The notes beneath the pieces are model-generated. The model ran no database searches. It had not been told where the DNA came from and saw only the letters and a program-made list of their open reading frames with translations. Of a stretch of DNA of 64,000 nucleotides, positions 45,571-54,496 are shown in pieces; the stretch's first letter is position 1; every line of letters starts with the position of its first letter. Source of the stretch: DATKAS01 sp963773315 (GTDB lineage: Bacteria; Actinomycetota; Acidimicrobiia; Acidimicrobiales; DATKAS01); the NCBI GenBank assembly GCA_963773315.1, contig CAVZAF010000006.1, forward strand, positions 1 to 64,000. Reading direction: 5' to 3'. The translations under genes and the position numbers were made by a program.

Positions 45571-46494
45571 TCAGTACCCGAGCGCGGGGTCCACCGGACC
45601 GATGAGAGGCTCGCCGTGGGCCCAGCGCCGCACGTTCGCCGTGATCCGCTCGGCGAGCAAGGGCTTGGCCATCTCAGGCGTGTTGCCCACGTGGGGCGTG
45701 ATGATGCAGTTCGGCAGCGACCAGAGCGGATGGCCCTCGGGCAGGGGCTCGGGCTCGGTGACGTCGAGGCCCGCGCCGCCGATCTCACCGGCTTGGAGCG
45801 CCTTGACGAGGTCATCGGTGACCACGTGACGGCCTCGTGCGACGTTCACGAGCCACGCGTGAGGCTCCATGAGTCGTAGCTCGTCGCCGCTGATGATCCC
45901 TTCGGTGTCCGGGGTGAGGGCGAGCGCCACGACGACGAGGTCTGCACCCGGCAACGTGTCGTGGAGGTGCTCGCTCTCGACGACGACGTCCGCACCGTCC
46001 ATCGGACGCACGTGATTGCGTACGACAGTCACGTGCGCGTCGAACGGCGCCAGCAACGACAGGAGCACCTCGGCGATGCCACCGCCGCCCAGGATCGTCA
46101 CCCGCCCGCCCTGCAAGTTCATGCCTGACGGCCCCTCCCAACGCGACGCCCTCGCGTAGGTCGAGACCCCTCGCAACCCCGCCAGCGCGAGCGTGAGCGC
46201 GAGCTCGGCGACCGGCTCCGCGTACACGCCTTTGGCGCACGTCCAGATGCGGTCGTCGTCGATCACGTCGATGTAGGGCTCGATGCCGGCCCAGGGCAGC
46301 TGGATCCACTCGAGGTGGGGTGCTCGCTCGAGCACTTCGACCAGCGCGTCGGGCTTCGCGGGTGCGCCCCACACAAGTGCCTTCGCTTCGGCGAGCGGGC
46401 TCACGAGGCCGCCGCCCTCGGTGATCGCCTCCGACATCCACGCCGGAGCAGAGTCCGGCGCGAGAGCGATGCGCGGAGCGCTGCTACTTGGCAT
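45571..46494 (-). CDS. D-2-hydroxyacid dehydrogenase family protein
   Basis: At 307 residues. The NAD-binding loop is 'VTILGGGGIAEVLLSLLAPF' (GxGxxx form). The catalytic Arg is in 'WLVNVARGRHVV', Glu in 'GLDVTEPEPLPEGHPLW' and His in 'IITPHVGNTPEMAKPL', so the active site is complete. It reduces a 2-oxo acid or oxidises a D-2-hydroxy acid; the substrate is not clear. It follows potC by 24 bases and may act on acids derived from polyamine carbon. Confidence 0.9.
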   Translation of the reverse strand: MPSSSAPRIALAPDSAPAWMSEAITEGGGLVSPLAEAKALVWGAPAKPDALVEVLERAPHLEWIQLPWAGIEPYIDVIDDDRIWTCAKGVYAEPVAELALTLALAGLRGVSTYARASRWEGPSGMNLQGGRVTILGGGGIAEVLLSLLAPFDAHVTVVRNHVRPMDGADVVVESEHLHDTLPGADLVVVALALTPDTEGIISGDELRLMEPHAWLVNVARGRHVVTDDLVKALQAGEIGGAGLDVTEPEPLPEGHPLWSLPNCIITPHVGNTPEMAKPLLAERITANVRRWAHGEPLIGPVDPALGY

Positions 46495-46518
46495 GGTCGG
46501 GCCAGGCTACCGGCTCGC

Positions 46519-47403
46519 TCAGTTGCCGGTGAGCGTCGCGGCGACGTCGCCGGCTGACTCTCCGCCCCTCCGGAGCACGAACGCCACCGCGCCCAGCGCG
46601 AACAGCGTGAGCAGCAGCATGAGGGTCGCCGCGGCCGCGATGTCGGGCTTGATCACCGAGCGCACGGAGGAGAAGACGTACACCGGGAGGGTCGTCGACC
46701 CCGCGGTGCTCACGAACGTCGAGACGATCGTGTTGTCGAGGCTGAACGTGAACGCGAGGAGGGCGCCGGCGAGGAGGGCCGGGGCCATGAGCGGCAACGT
46801 GATCTGGCGGAACGCGCGAGACGGCGTCGCGCCGAGGTCGGCTGCAGCTTCCTCCAACGACTCGTCGAGGCCCTGCAGGCGGGCGCGCACGATGAGTGTC
46901 ACGACCGCGGAGCTGAACAAGGAGTGACCCACGAAGAGACGCACCAGGCCGGCGTTGAGGAACGTGAGGCCGCTCGCGAACGGCCCGCCGATCCGCACGA
47001 ACCAGATGAGCAACGCGATCGCGTCGACGATCTCAGGAGTCACGAGGATGAGGAACACGATCGCCATGAACCCGGTCGCCCACTTGCCGCCACGCCGCGC
47101 GAGCGCGATGCCCGCGAACGCACCGAGCACCACGGCGATGAGGGTGCTGCCGACTGCGACCTTCAGCGAGTTGCGGATCGCCTGCAGCAACGGCTGGTTC
47201 TTGAACAGCTCGTGGTACCACTTCGTGCTGAAGCCCTGCCAGACGAGCAGTGCCTTCCCTTTGTCGAACGAGTGAGCGACGATGAACCCGATCGGAAGGA
47301 ACAAGAAGATGAGGACGATCACGGTCCAGATGCCGAGACCGATCGACAGGAAGTCGATGCGGCGCCGCTTCGTGGGCGGCGGGGTCACGGCGATCGCGGT
47401 CAT
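46519..47403 (-). CDS. potC: Polyamine ABC transporter permease
   Basis: At 294 residues, with six membrane helices. The EAA loop 'LEEAAADLGATPSRAFRQITLPL' contacts the ATPase. The N-terminal 'TVIVLIFLFLPIGFIVAHSF' and the 'FLNAGLVRLFVGHSLFSSAVV' segment fit PotC/PotI-type spermidine-putrescine permeases. Its ATG overlaps the potB stop by 4 bases. It works with PotB as the membrane channel of the uptake system. Confidence 0.9.
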   Translation of the reverse strand: MTAIAVTPPPTKRRRIDFLSIGLGIWTVIVLIFLFLPIGFIVAHSFDKGKALLVWQGFSTKWYHELFKNQPLLQAIRNSLKVAVGSTLIAVVLGAFAGIALARRGGKWATGFMAIVFLILVTPEIVDAIALLIWFVRIGGPFASGLTFLNAGLVRLFVGHSLFSSAVVTLIVRARLQGLDESLEEAAADLGATPSRAFRQITLPLMAPALLAGALLAFTFSLDNTIVSTFVSTAGSTTLPVYVFSSVRSVIKPDIAAAATLMLLLTLFALGAVAFVLRRGGESAGDVAATLTGN

Positions 47404-48371
47404 GCCGGTGCCACCGCGGGTGCGACGTCGATCCCTCGTGCCTTGCGCATCACCGCGCGAATGATCAATGCCACGACCGCCGCGATCGCGATCGTGCCGA
47501 GGATGACGAAGATCAGCAACACCGCCATCGCCGATCCGAGCGCCCAGTTCTGAGCGGCGAGGAACTGGGTCGCGACCAGCGCGCCGGCCATGTTGCCCTT
47601 CGCTCCGCCGAGCACGCTGGCCGTGATGTAGTCACCGGCGAGGGGGATGAAGACCAGCAGCAGGCCTGCGACGACGCCGGGCATCGCGAGAGGCAAGGTG
47701 ACCTGAGTGAACGTCCTCAGCCGGTTCGCGCCGAGGTCTTTGCTCGCCTCGCGCAGCGCGCCATCGAGCCGATCGAGCGCGACGAAGAGCGGGAAGATCA
47801 TCAGCGGCATGTAGTTGTAGACGACGCCCAACTGCACTGCCTCGCGCGTGTCGAGGAAGCGGATCGGCGTGTGCCGAAAGCCCATGGTCTGCAGCCAGTG
47901 CGAGAAGAACCCCTCTGGTGCGAGCACGATGCGCCACGCGATCGTGCGGATCAGAAAGCTCGTCCAGAAGGGCACGATGACGAGCCCCAGCATCAGGCCT
48001 CGCCACTTGGGCGGCACCTTCACCGCGATGAAGTACGCGACGGGGAACCCGATGAGCAAACACAGGGCTGTGCCGATGACGGCGACACGGAACGTGTTCT
48101 GGAACGTCTTGAAGAACGTGTCGGACAGCGCGTCGCGGTAGTTCTGCAGCGACAGGTGATCGGTCGCGATCGCTCCTCGTCCTGAGTTGACCGGCGGCTT
48201 GTAGCCGAAGCTGTACCAGACGATCACCATCACCGGGACGACGAAGAAGCCCAAGTACCAAACCCACGACGGCAGCGCGAGGGCGAACTTGGGCATGCGC
48301 AGACGGCGACGACGGGGCGGAGGCGCGCTGTGCTGCTCCGCCGAGACGGGCGTCGTCGACGTGGCGGTCAT
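47400..48371 (-). CDS. potB: Polyamine ABC transporter permease
   Basis: At 323 residues. A basic cytoplasmic leader is followed by six helices ('WVWYLGFFVVPVMVIVWYSFGY' first) and the EAA loop 'LREASKDLGANRLRTFTQVTLPL'. 'FWTSFLIRTIAWRIVLAPEG' is typical of PotB/PotH. It pairs with PotC. The gap to potD is filled by a 32-bp tandem repeat made from the end of potD. Confidence 0.9.
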   Translation of the reverse strand: MTATSTTPVSAEQHSAPPPRRRRLRMPKFALALPSWVWYLGFFVVPVMVIVWYSFGYKPPVNSGRGAIATDHLSLQNYRDALSDTFFKTFQNTFRVAVIGTALCLLIGFPVAYFIAVKVPPKWRGLMLGLVIVPFWTSFLIRTIAWRIVLAPEGFFSHWLQTMGFRHTPIRFLDTREAVQLGVVYNYMPLMIFPLFVALDRLDGALREASKDLGANRLRTFTQVTLPLAMPGVVAGLLLVFIPLAGDYITASVLGGAKGNMAGALVATQFLAAQNWALGSAMAVLLIFVILGTIAIAAVVALIIRAVMRKARGIDVAPAVAPA

Positions 48372-48489
48372 CGCTACGCGCCGGCCTTCGCCGTGCCCCT
48401 CACGCTCCGGCCTTCGCCTTCGCCGTGCCCATCACGCTCCGGCCTTCGCCCTCGCCGTGCCCATCACGCTCCGGCCTTCGCCTTCGCTT
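48372..48489 (-). repeat. 32-bp tandem repeat spanning the potD stop
   Basis: The last codons of potD (AKAKAGA and stop) plus 8 bases form a unit of about 32 bp, repeated three more times toward potB, the last one shortened. Each unit carries a copy of the stop region. Because 32 is not a multiple of three, the frame shifts with each unit. Confidence 0.8.
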
Positions 48490-49648
48490 TGTTGTAGATG
48501 TCGACCAGGCGGTCCTGCGCCTCGTTCACCGCGCCCGCCTGCATCGTCTTGACCTCGTCCGGGGTGAAGAAGATCAGGTCCTTGAACTGCAGGTCGGCGG
48601 GGAGCAAGCCCTCGATGTCCTTCAGGCCGGTGTTGTAGCCGTGGAACTCGAGGTCGATGACCGAGTTGTCGGGCACGAGCATGAAGTCGATGAACGCGTA
48701 CGCGGAGTCGAGGTTCGGTGCGTCCTTCACGATCGCGTAGTTGTCCATCCAGAGCTCGGTCGTCGGCCCGCCGAGGCCCCAGGTGTACTTGGAGGGGTCG
48801 TCGACCGCGAGAAGGCCCTGGCGCGCATCACCGTTCCACACCTGTGAGAGCACGTAGTTGCCCTGGGTCAGGTTGATGCCCGGGTACGAGTCGAACGCCT
48901 TCACGTGAGGGGCGAGAGTGTTCACGATGTAGTTCTCGCACGCGTCGAGGTCCTTCGTGTCGGTCGTCGTCCAGTCGATGCCGTTCGCCCAGAAGTAGAT
49001 GCCGGTGAGGTCGGGCGCGGCGTCGAGCACCGACGTCTGTCCGCTCGCCGGACCCGTCGCGGCGTCGAGGAAGTCCTGCCAGGTCTTCAGCGGAGTCTTG
49101 ATGACCGAGTTGTCGTAGATCCAACCGGTCGTGCCCCAGTCCTTCGGGATCGTGTACTTGTTGTCCGGGTCCCACGTCTGGTTGAGGTAGATGGGGTCGA
49201 GGTTGCCGACGTTCGTCAGCTTCGACTTGTCGAGCGGGATGATCAGATCGTCGGCGGCCATCTGCGGGATGTACGCACCGGTCGGGATGATCACGTCGAA
49301 CCCACTCGTGCCCTTCGATGCCTGAAGCTTCGCGATCGCCTCTTCGTTCGAGTTGTAGACGGTCACGGTGACGTTGCCGAAGCGATCGAGGTTGTCTTGC
49401 GCGTGGTACTCGGCCCACGTGAAGAGGTTGAGCTTGTGGTTGCCACCACCGCCCGACCCACCGCCGCCTGTGCCGCCGGCGCTGCCGCCGCTGTCGTCGC
49501 CGCCGCACGCGGCGAGCACGCCAGGCGCGACGACCAGGCCCGCGAGCCCCGCGGCGCCCATGCTGAGGAGACGCCGGCGTGTCAGGTCGGTGCCGAGGCG
49601 ATGCGCGGCCTTGGGTGGGGCGAGGATCTTGATGCGATCGTCAGCCAC
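48464..49648 (-). CDS. potD: Polyamine-binding lipoprotein, Tat-type signal
   Basis: GTG 49648 gives 394 residues. The leader has the twin-Arg 'LTRRRLLSMG' and the lipobox 'GVLAAC', so it is exported folded and lipid-anchored. A Gly/Ser linker leads to a PotD/PotF-like binding domain: 'LNLFTWAEYHAQDNLDRF', 'VDDPSKYTWGLGGPTTELWMDN' and 'AYAFIDFMLVPDN'. It captures putrescine or spermidine for PotABC. AGGAG lies upstream of the GTG but within a perfect palindrome (49647-49661). The last codons belong to a tandem repeat. Confidence 0.92.
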   Translation of the reverse strand: MADDRIKILAPPKAAHRLGTDLTRRRLLSMGAAGLAGLVVAPGVLAACGGDDSGGSAGGTGGGGSGGGGNHKLNLFTWAEYHAQDNLDRFGNVTVTVYNSNEEAIAKLQASKGTSGFDVIIPTGAYIPQMAADDLIIPLDKSKLTNVGNLDPIYLNQTWDPDNKYTIPKDWGTTGWIYDNSVIKTPLKTWQDFLDAATGPASGQTSVLDAAPDLTGIYFWANGIDWTTTDTKDLDACENYIVNTLAPHVKAFDSYPGINLTQGNYVLSQVWNGDARQGLLAVDDPSKYTWGLGGPTTELWMDNYAIVKDAPNLDSAYAFIDFMLVPDNSVIDLEFHGYNTGLKDIEGLLPADLQFKDLIFFTPDEVKTMQAGAVNEAQDRLVDIYNKAKAKAGA

Positions 49649-49661
49649 AGGAGTCTCCTGT
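49647..49661 (-). promoter_or_regulatory. Palindrome covering the potD ribosome site
   Basis: ACAGGAG-T-CTCCTGT, 7-bp arms around one base, includes the potD AGGAG and touches its GTG. It could be an operator, or pair to limit translation of potD. Confidence 0.4.
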
Positions 49662-49677
49662 CGGTTTGGTGGGCGGG

Positions 49678-50790
49678 TCAGACTGCCGGGTCGGCCATCA
49701 CGAGGTGCGACTGGTCTCCCCCGAACACCTGCACGCGGTCGATGTCCCAACGGCACCACACGTCGGCAGCCAGATCCAGGCGGGGCGCCTCGTGGCGCGG
49801 CTGACGGCTCAGCATCTCGTGACCCGCCGCGGTGATCACCACGTACTGGATGAGGTCACCGAGATGGGAGACGCCGGCCAGCTTGCCGCGCACCGCGTTG
49901 ACTGATTGATCAGGCACCTCGAGCGCGAGGCTCACTGCCTCGGGGCGTACCGCCGCGATGCCGGGGGTGCCGGGCGTCGCATCGGGAGCGGCACGGCCCG
50001 CGATCACGGTGAAACCTTCGCCCGCGAGCTCGTGGCCGTCGCCCTTCACGGTGCCGGGAAGAAAGTTCTGCTGCCCGATGAAGCCGGCGACGAACGCGGA
50101 CGCCGGCTGGTCGTAGATGGTGTCGGGGTCGGCCGCCTGCTCGACGTGACCGTCGAGCATCACGACGATCCGGTCTGACATCGACAGCGCCTCTTCTTGG
50201 TCGTGCGTGACGAAGATGAATGTGATCCCGACTTGCGACTGGAGCAGCTTGAGCTCGATCTGCATCTCCTGCCTGAGCTTGCGGTCGAGGGCGCCGAGCG
50301 GTTCGTCGAGCAGGAGCACAGACGGCTTGTTGACGAGGGCGCGGGCGAGGGCGACGCGTTGCTGCTGGCCGCCGGAGAGCTGGCGAGGCTTGCGGCGCGC
50401 GAGTGGCGTCATCTTCACCATCTCGAGCGACTCGCCGACCCGTCGCTTCGTCTCGCCCTTGTCGACACCCTTCTGGCGCAGGCCGTACGCGACGTTCTCG
50501 GCGACGGTCATGTGCGGAAACAGCGCGTAGTTCTGGAACACCGTGTTCACGTCGCGCTTGTGTGGGGGCACGCCCTGCACGTACTGGCCCGAAATGCGGA
50601 TGAACCCCTCGTCGGGCTGCTCGAAGCCAGCGAGCATCCGCAGCGTGGTGGTCTTGCCGCAACCGCTCGGCCCGAGCAGCGCGAGGAACTCGCCGGCCTG
50701 CACGTCGAGGTTGATGGTGTCGACCGCGATCGTGGTCCCGAACCGCTTGGTGACGTTGGTGAGCTCGACGGAGCCGCGCTCGCCGGTCAC
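49678..50790 (-). CDS. potA: Polyamine ABC transporter ATPase
   Basis: GTG 50790 gives 370 residues with Walker A 'GPSGCGKTTTLR', Q-loop 'VFQNYALFPHM', signature 'LSGGQQQRVALARAL', Walker B 'VLLLDEPLGALD' and switch 'VTHDQEEALSMSD'. A C-terminal TOBE domain of about 120 residues follows ('GIAAVRPEAVSLALE'). This is the PotA arrangement. It energises the uptake system encoded just downstream (potD, potB, potC). An upstream in-frame start at 50832 is less likely. Confidence 0.92.
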   Translation of the reverse strand: MTGERGSVELTNVTKRFGTTIAVDTINLDVQAGEFLALLGPSGCGKTTTLRMLAGFEQPDEGFIRISGQYVQGVPPHKRDVNTVFQNYALFPHMTVAENVAYGLRQKGVDKGETKRRVGESLEMVKMTPLARRKPRQLSGGQQQRVALARALVNKPSVLLLDEPLGALDRKLRQEMQIELKLLQSQVGITFIFVTHDQEEALSMSDRIVVMLDGHVEQAADPDTIYDQPASAFVAGFIGQQNFLPGTVKGDGHELAGEGFTVIAGRAAPDATPGTPGIAAVRPEAVSLALEVPDQSVNAVRGKLAGVSHLGDLIQYVVITAAGHEMLSRQPRHEAPRLDLAADVWCRWDIDRVQVFGGDQSHLVMADPAV

Positions 50791-50806
50791 GCTGTGCTCA
50801 TCTCGC

Positions 50807-52430
50807 TCACGCGGTGTGCACCTCCCGGCCACCGGTCCATGTGCCCATCACCGCAACGTCGGCGACCTCACGACCGGCGATCGCGCTGATGTCGGCCGAC
50901 AGCGCGCAGAGGTCGGCACGCTTGCCCACGACGATCGCTCCCCCCGTGTCGTTCTCGAAGCCCTGATACGCGGTGCCGGAAGTGTAGGCAGCCAGTGCCT
51001 GCGCGATCGGGAGCCGTTCCTCCGGGAGCCATCCCGTGTCGGGCTTCCCGTCCTTGTTCTGACGAGTGACCGCGACCGCGAGGCCGTGGAGAGGGTGCAT
51101 CGACGACACCGGCCAATCGCTGCCGAAGCTGATCCGCGCGCCGGTGTCCGCGATCGTCGCGATCGGGTACTGGAGCGCGGACCGCTCGGGCCCGAGCCGC
51201 GGGATCGTGAGCTCCTCCATCGTCGGATCGAGGCACGCCCACAGCGGCTCGAAGTTCGCGATCACTCCCAGCCGGGCGAAGCGCCCGCGGTCCGCGGGCT
51301 GCACGAGCTGCGTGTGCGCGATGACGGGCCGGCGGTCGCGGGGACCGTTGCGGTTCACTGCATCCTCGATCGCGTCGAGCGCCATCCGCACGCCACCGTC
51401 GCCGATCGCGTGGATGTGGATCTGGAAGCCATCCGTATCGAACGCGGCGACCGCCTCCGCGAGCTCGGCGGGTGACCAGTTGGGCAGGCCGCAGGTGTGG
51501 GGCGCGTCGCTGTAGGGCTCGACGAGGAAACCCGTGCCCATCTCGATGACCCCATCCGCGAAGAACTTCACGGTGCCGGCGCGCACGAGATCGCTCGTCT
51601 CGGGGTCGCTGGCGAGCTCGGCCCGCGACGCGACATAGCGAGGCCGATCGCGAGCCCAGCGCCGGGGCTCGGCACGAAACGCGATGTTCGTGCGTGTCGT
51701 GAGACCACCCTCGCGAGCGAGCGCGGCGTACATGCCGCGCCTCGCCCGGGCTGCTCGCCGCCTCTTGCACCCACGTGACGCCGCACCGCGCCAGCGCGGC
51801 CATCGCCCGACGGAGACCCGCATCCTGCTCGGCCGGCCCGGGCACGGGCAGCAGCTCGCGGATCATCGCGATCGCCTCCCATTCCACGAGCGTCCCCACG
51901 GGCGTGCCGTCGCCGTGACGCAGGATGCGCCCGAGCGGGGGGTCAGGGGTGCTCGCGTCGATTCTGGCCCGGCGCAAGGCCTCGGAGTTGACCCACATCG
52001 TGTGGTGGTCGCTGGCCTCGAGGGCCACGGGCCGGTCAGCCACGACGTTGTCGAGCACGGTCGCGTCGCCCACGCCGCGCGGCAGCAACCAAGGGTCGTA
52101 TCCCCCGCCCTCGATCCAGTCGAGCTCGGGATGGGCTTGGGCATAGGAGCGCACGCGCTCGACCAGATCGTCCAACGACGTCGCGCCGACCAGCGGCACC
52201 TGGCCGAGCTCGATGCCGCCCCACAGCGGATGGGCGTGGCCGTCGCGGAAGCCGGGCACGAGGCACCCGCCAGCGAGGTCGAACTCGGCCGCGCCGCGTG
52301 CGCGGTGCTCGAGCGCGTCGTCGTCGAGCGCCACGATGACCCCGTCATCGATGGCGACCGCCGTCGCGACCGGGTGCCCAGGGTCTGCAGTGAGGACCGT
52401 TCCGTTGCGAAACAGCAGCGCTCGACCCAT
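50807..52430 (-). pseudogene. Amidohydrolase (YtcJ-like), frameshifted
   Basis: From ATG 52430 the frame has 'GGCLVPGFRDGHAHPLWGG' (HxH metal motif) and 'LDWIEGGGYDPWLLPRGVGD'. One base slips near 51755-51765, after 'RCGVTWVQEAA'. The rest reads in the next frame: 'TVKFFADGVIEMGTGFLVEPY', 'HIHAIGDGGVRMALDAIED', 'ISFGSDWPVSSMHPL' and the C-terminal strand domain to 50807. All metal ligands survive across the two frames. About 541 residues, normal for amidohydrolase_3/YtcJ enzymes, which hydrolyse C-N bonds of unknown substrates. It heads the pot operon. Confidence 0.85.
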
Positions 52431-52465
52431 GCAGCGTCGAACCTACGCAGCCATGCCTTTCTCGG

Positions 52466-52513
52466 GCAAGGGATTCCACGTTGAGAGTGTGTGAAGCCGA
52501 TGGAATCCCTTGC
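52466..52513. promoter_or_regulatory. 13-bp perfect inverted repeat, probable operator
   Basis: GCAAGGGATTCCA at 52466-52478 and its exact reverse complement at 52501-52513 are 22 bases apart. They lie in the 114-base gap between the divergent amidohydrolase-pot unit and the aldehyde dehydrogenase gene. The position suits a regulator that controls both directions; the Lrp-type protein encoded nearby is a candidate. Confidence 0.55.
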
Positions 52514-52544
52514 GCACCGCGCGTCAGGCACCCAAGATCGCGCG

Positions 52545-53993
52545 ATGACGAGCAGCACGCCCCAGAACTTCATCGCCCAAAACTTCATAGGGGGTCGATG
52601 GCAGGAGTCGCGAGGTGGTGGTACCGATCCGGTGCTCGACCCCGCGACCGGCGAGGTGATCACCGACGTCGCGTCGTCGAACGCAGCCGACGTCGACTCG
52701 GCCGTGGCCGCCGCAGCCGAGGCATTCGCCGGATGGGCAGCGACCGCGCCGGGCCAACGGGCCGCCGCGCTCCAGCAGCTCGCCGATCGGCTCGAGGAGC
52801 ACGCGGACGACCTCGTCGCGATCGAGAGCCGCAACGTCGGCAAGCCGATCGCCGCCGTGCCCGATGAGATCGGCTTCCTCGCCGACAACCTGCGCTACTT
52901 CGGCGCCGGTGCGCGGAGCTTCACGACCCAAGCTCCGGGCGAGTACCTCAGCGGCTACACGTCGATCCTGCGGCGCGAGCCCCTCGGCGTCGTCGCCTCG
53001 ATCGCCCCGTGGAACTACCCGCTGATGATGGCGGCCTGGAAGATCGGCCCCGCCCTGGCCGCGGGCAACACCGTCGTCTTGAAGCCGTCCGAGCTCACCC
53101 CGCTCACCGCCCTGAAGATGGCCGAGCTCGCCGCCGACATCTTCCCGCCGGGCGTGCTGAACGTGATCACCGGCGACGGTGAGCACTGCGGCGCGGCGCT
53201 CGTGGCTCATCCGAACGTCGCGATCGTCTCGCTCACCGGTGAGGTCACGACCGGAAAGGCGATCATGCGCGCTGCGGCCGACACCCTGAAGCGCGTGCAC
53301 CTCGAGCTCGGCGGGAAGGCTCCTGTGGTCGTGTTCGACGATGCCGACCTCGAAGCGGTCGTCGCCGGCGTGCGCCTCTTCGGGTACTTCAACGCAGGCC
53401 AGGATTGCACCGCCGCGACGCGTGTCATCACCGGCGCCGGCATCTACGACGACTTCGTGAGCGAGCTGGCCGCCGCAGCGAAAAGCCTGACCGTCGGAAG
53501 CCCGACCGACCCAGGCACCGAGCTCGGGCCGGTGATCTCTGCAGAGCAACGTGAGCGAGTGTCCGGCTTCGTGGATCGAGCCAAGGCGGGCGGCGCCACG
53601 ATCGTGACGGGCGGCGCCGCGACACAGGGCGCAGGGTTCTTCTACGAGCCGAGCGTGGTCACTGATGTCGCGCAGGACTCCGAGATCATCCAACGCGAGG
53701 TGTTCGGGCCCGTCGTGACCGTGCAGAGGTTCGCCGACGAAGCCCAAGCGATCGCCTGGGCGAACGGCGTCGACTACGGGCTCGCCGCGAGCGTGTGGAC
53801 TCGCGACATCGGGCGAGCGATGCGGGTGAGCAACGCGCTCCAGTTCGGCACCGTCTGGGTCAACGACCACGGCCCCCTCGTCTCCGAGATGCCGCACGGA
53901 GGCTTCAAGCAGTCAGGCGTCGGCAAGGACATGTCGGTGTACGCGATCGAGGCGTACACCGAGCTGAAGCACGTGATGATCAAGACGTCCTGA
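52545..53993 (+). CDS. Aldehyde dehydrogenase, probably aminobutyraldehyde type
   Basis: ATG 52545 gives 482 residues. The NAD site is 'VASIAPWNYPLMMAAWKIGPALAAGN' with 'KPSELTPLTALK'. The catalytic Glu is in 'HLELGGKAPVVVFDDAD' and the nucleophile in 'FNAGQDCTAATRV' (about 287). The C-terminal 'GGFKQSGVGKDMSVYAIEAYTELKHV' matches gamma-aminobutyraldehyde and betaine-aldehyde dehydrogenases (PatD-like). Beside a polyamine uptake operon, oxidation of 4-aminobutyraldehyde to GABA is the likely role. The Lrp gene follows after one base. Confidence 0.9.
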   Translation: MTSSTPQNFIAQNFIGGRWQESRGGGTDPVLDPATGEVITDVASSNAADVDSAVAAAAEAFAGWAATAPGQRAAALQQLADRLEEHADDLVAIESRNVGKPIAAVPDEIGFLADNLRYFGAGARSFTTQAPGEYLSGYTSILRREPLGVVASIAPWNYPLMMAAWKIGPALAAGNTVVLKPSELTPLTALKMAELAADIFPPGVLNVITGDGEHCGAALVAHPNVAIVSLTGEVTTGKAIMRAAADTLKRVHLELGGKAPVVVFDDADLEAVVAGVRLFGYFNAGQDCTAATRVITGAGIYDDFVSELAAAAKSLTVGSPTDPGTELGPVISAEQRERVSGFVDRAKAGGATIVTGGAATQGAGFFYEPSVVTDVAQDSEIIQREVFGPVVTVQRFADEAQAIAWANGVDYGLAASVWTRDIGRAMRVSNALQFGTVWVNDHGPLVSEMPHGGFKQSGVGKDMSVYAIEAYTELKHVMIKTS

Positions 53994-53994
53994 C

Positions 53995-54465
53995 GTGGCC
54001 AGGAGCCCGCGCGCGCGGCCCGGACTCGACAAGGTCGACCGCGCCATCATCGAACAGCTGCAGGCCGATGGCCGCGCTCCGTATACGAAGCTGAGCGCCG
54101 CTGTCGGGTTGTCCGAGGCCGCGGTGCGCCAGCGCGTGCAGCGGTTGCTCGAAGCGGGCGTCATGCAGGTCGTCGCCGTCACTGACCCGCTGCGGCTCGG
54201 CTACCGGCGCATGGCGATGATCGGGGTCACCGCAGAAGGCGACCTCACGGCGCTCGCGGACAAGATCAGTGCGATCGCCGAGGTCGCGTACGTCGTGGTC
54301 ACCGCCGGTTCGTTCGACCTCCTCGTCGAGGCGGTCGTCGAAGACGACGAGCGCTTGCTCGACCTCGTGAACGATCGGCTCCGAGCGCTGCCAGGAGTGC
54401 GCACGACCGAGACATTCATCTACTTGCGCATCCAGAAGCAGACCTACGCCTGGGGTGCATCGTGA
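53995..54465 (+). CDS. Lrp/AsnC-family regulator
   Basis: GTG 53995 gives 156 residues. The HTH is 'LDKVDRAIIEQLQADGRAPYTKLSAAVGLSEAAVRQRVQRL'-like over about 10-50. The RAM effector domain follows with 'AEVAYVVVTAGSFDLLVEAVVED' and 'LPGVRTTETFIYLRIQKQTY'. Such proteins sense amino acids and bind palindromes. It sits between an aminoaldehyde dehydrogenase and alanine dehydrogenase, so it probably controls these genes and perhaps the divergent pot unit. Confidence 0.92.
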   Translation: MARSPRARPGLDKVDRAIIEQLQADGRAPYTKLSAAVGLSEAAVRQRVQRLLEAGVMQVVAVTDPLRLGYRRMAMIGVTAEGDLTALADKISAIAEVAYVVVTAGSFDLLVEAVVEDDERLLDLVNDRLRALPGVRTTETFIYLRIQKQTYAWGAS

Positions 54466-54484
54466 CAGCGTGCATCGTGACAGG
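54455..54484 (+). repeat. 15-bp direct repeat at the lrp stop
   Basis: GTGCATCGTGACAGC (54455-54469) is repeated at 54470-54484 with one change. The unit includes the last codons and TGA of the lrp gene. Confidence 0.7.
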
Positions 54485-54496
54485 GAGCCTCTTGAC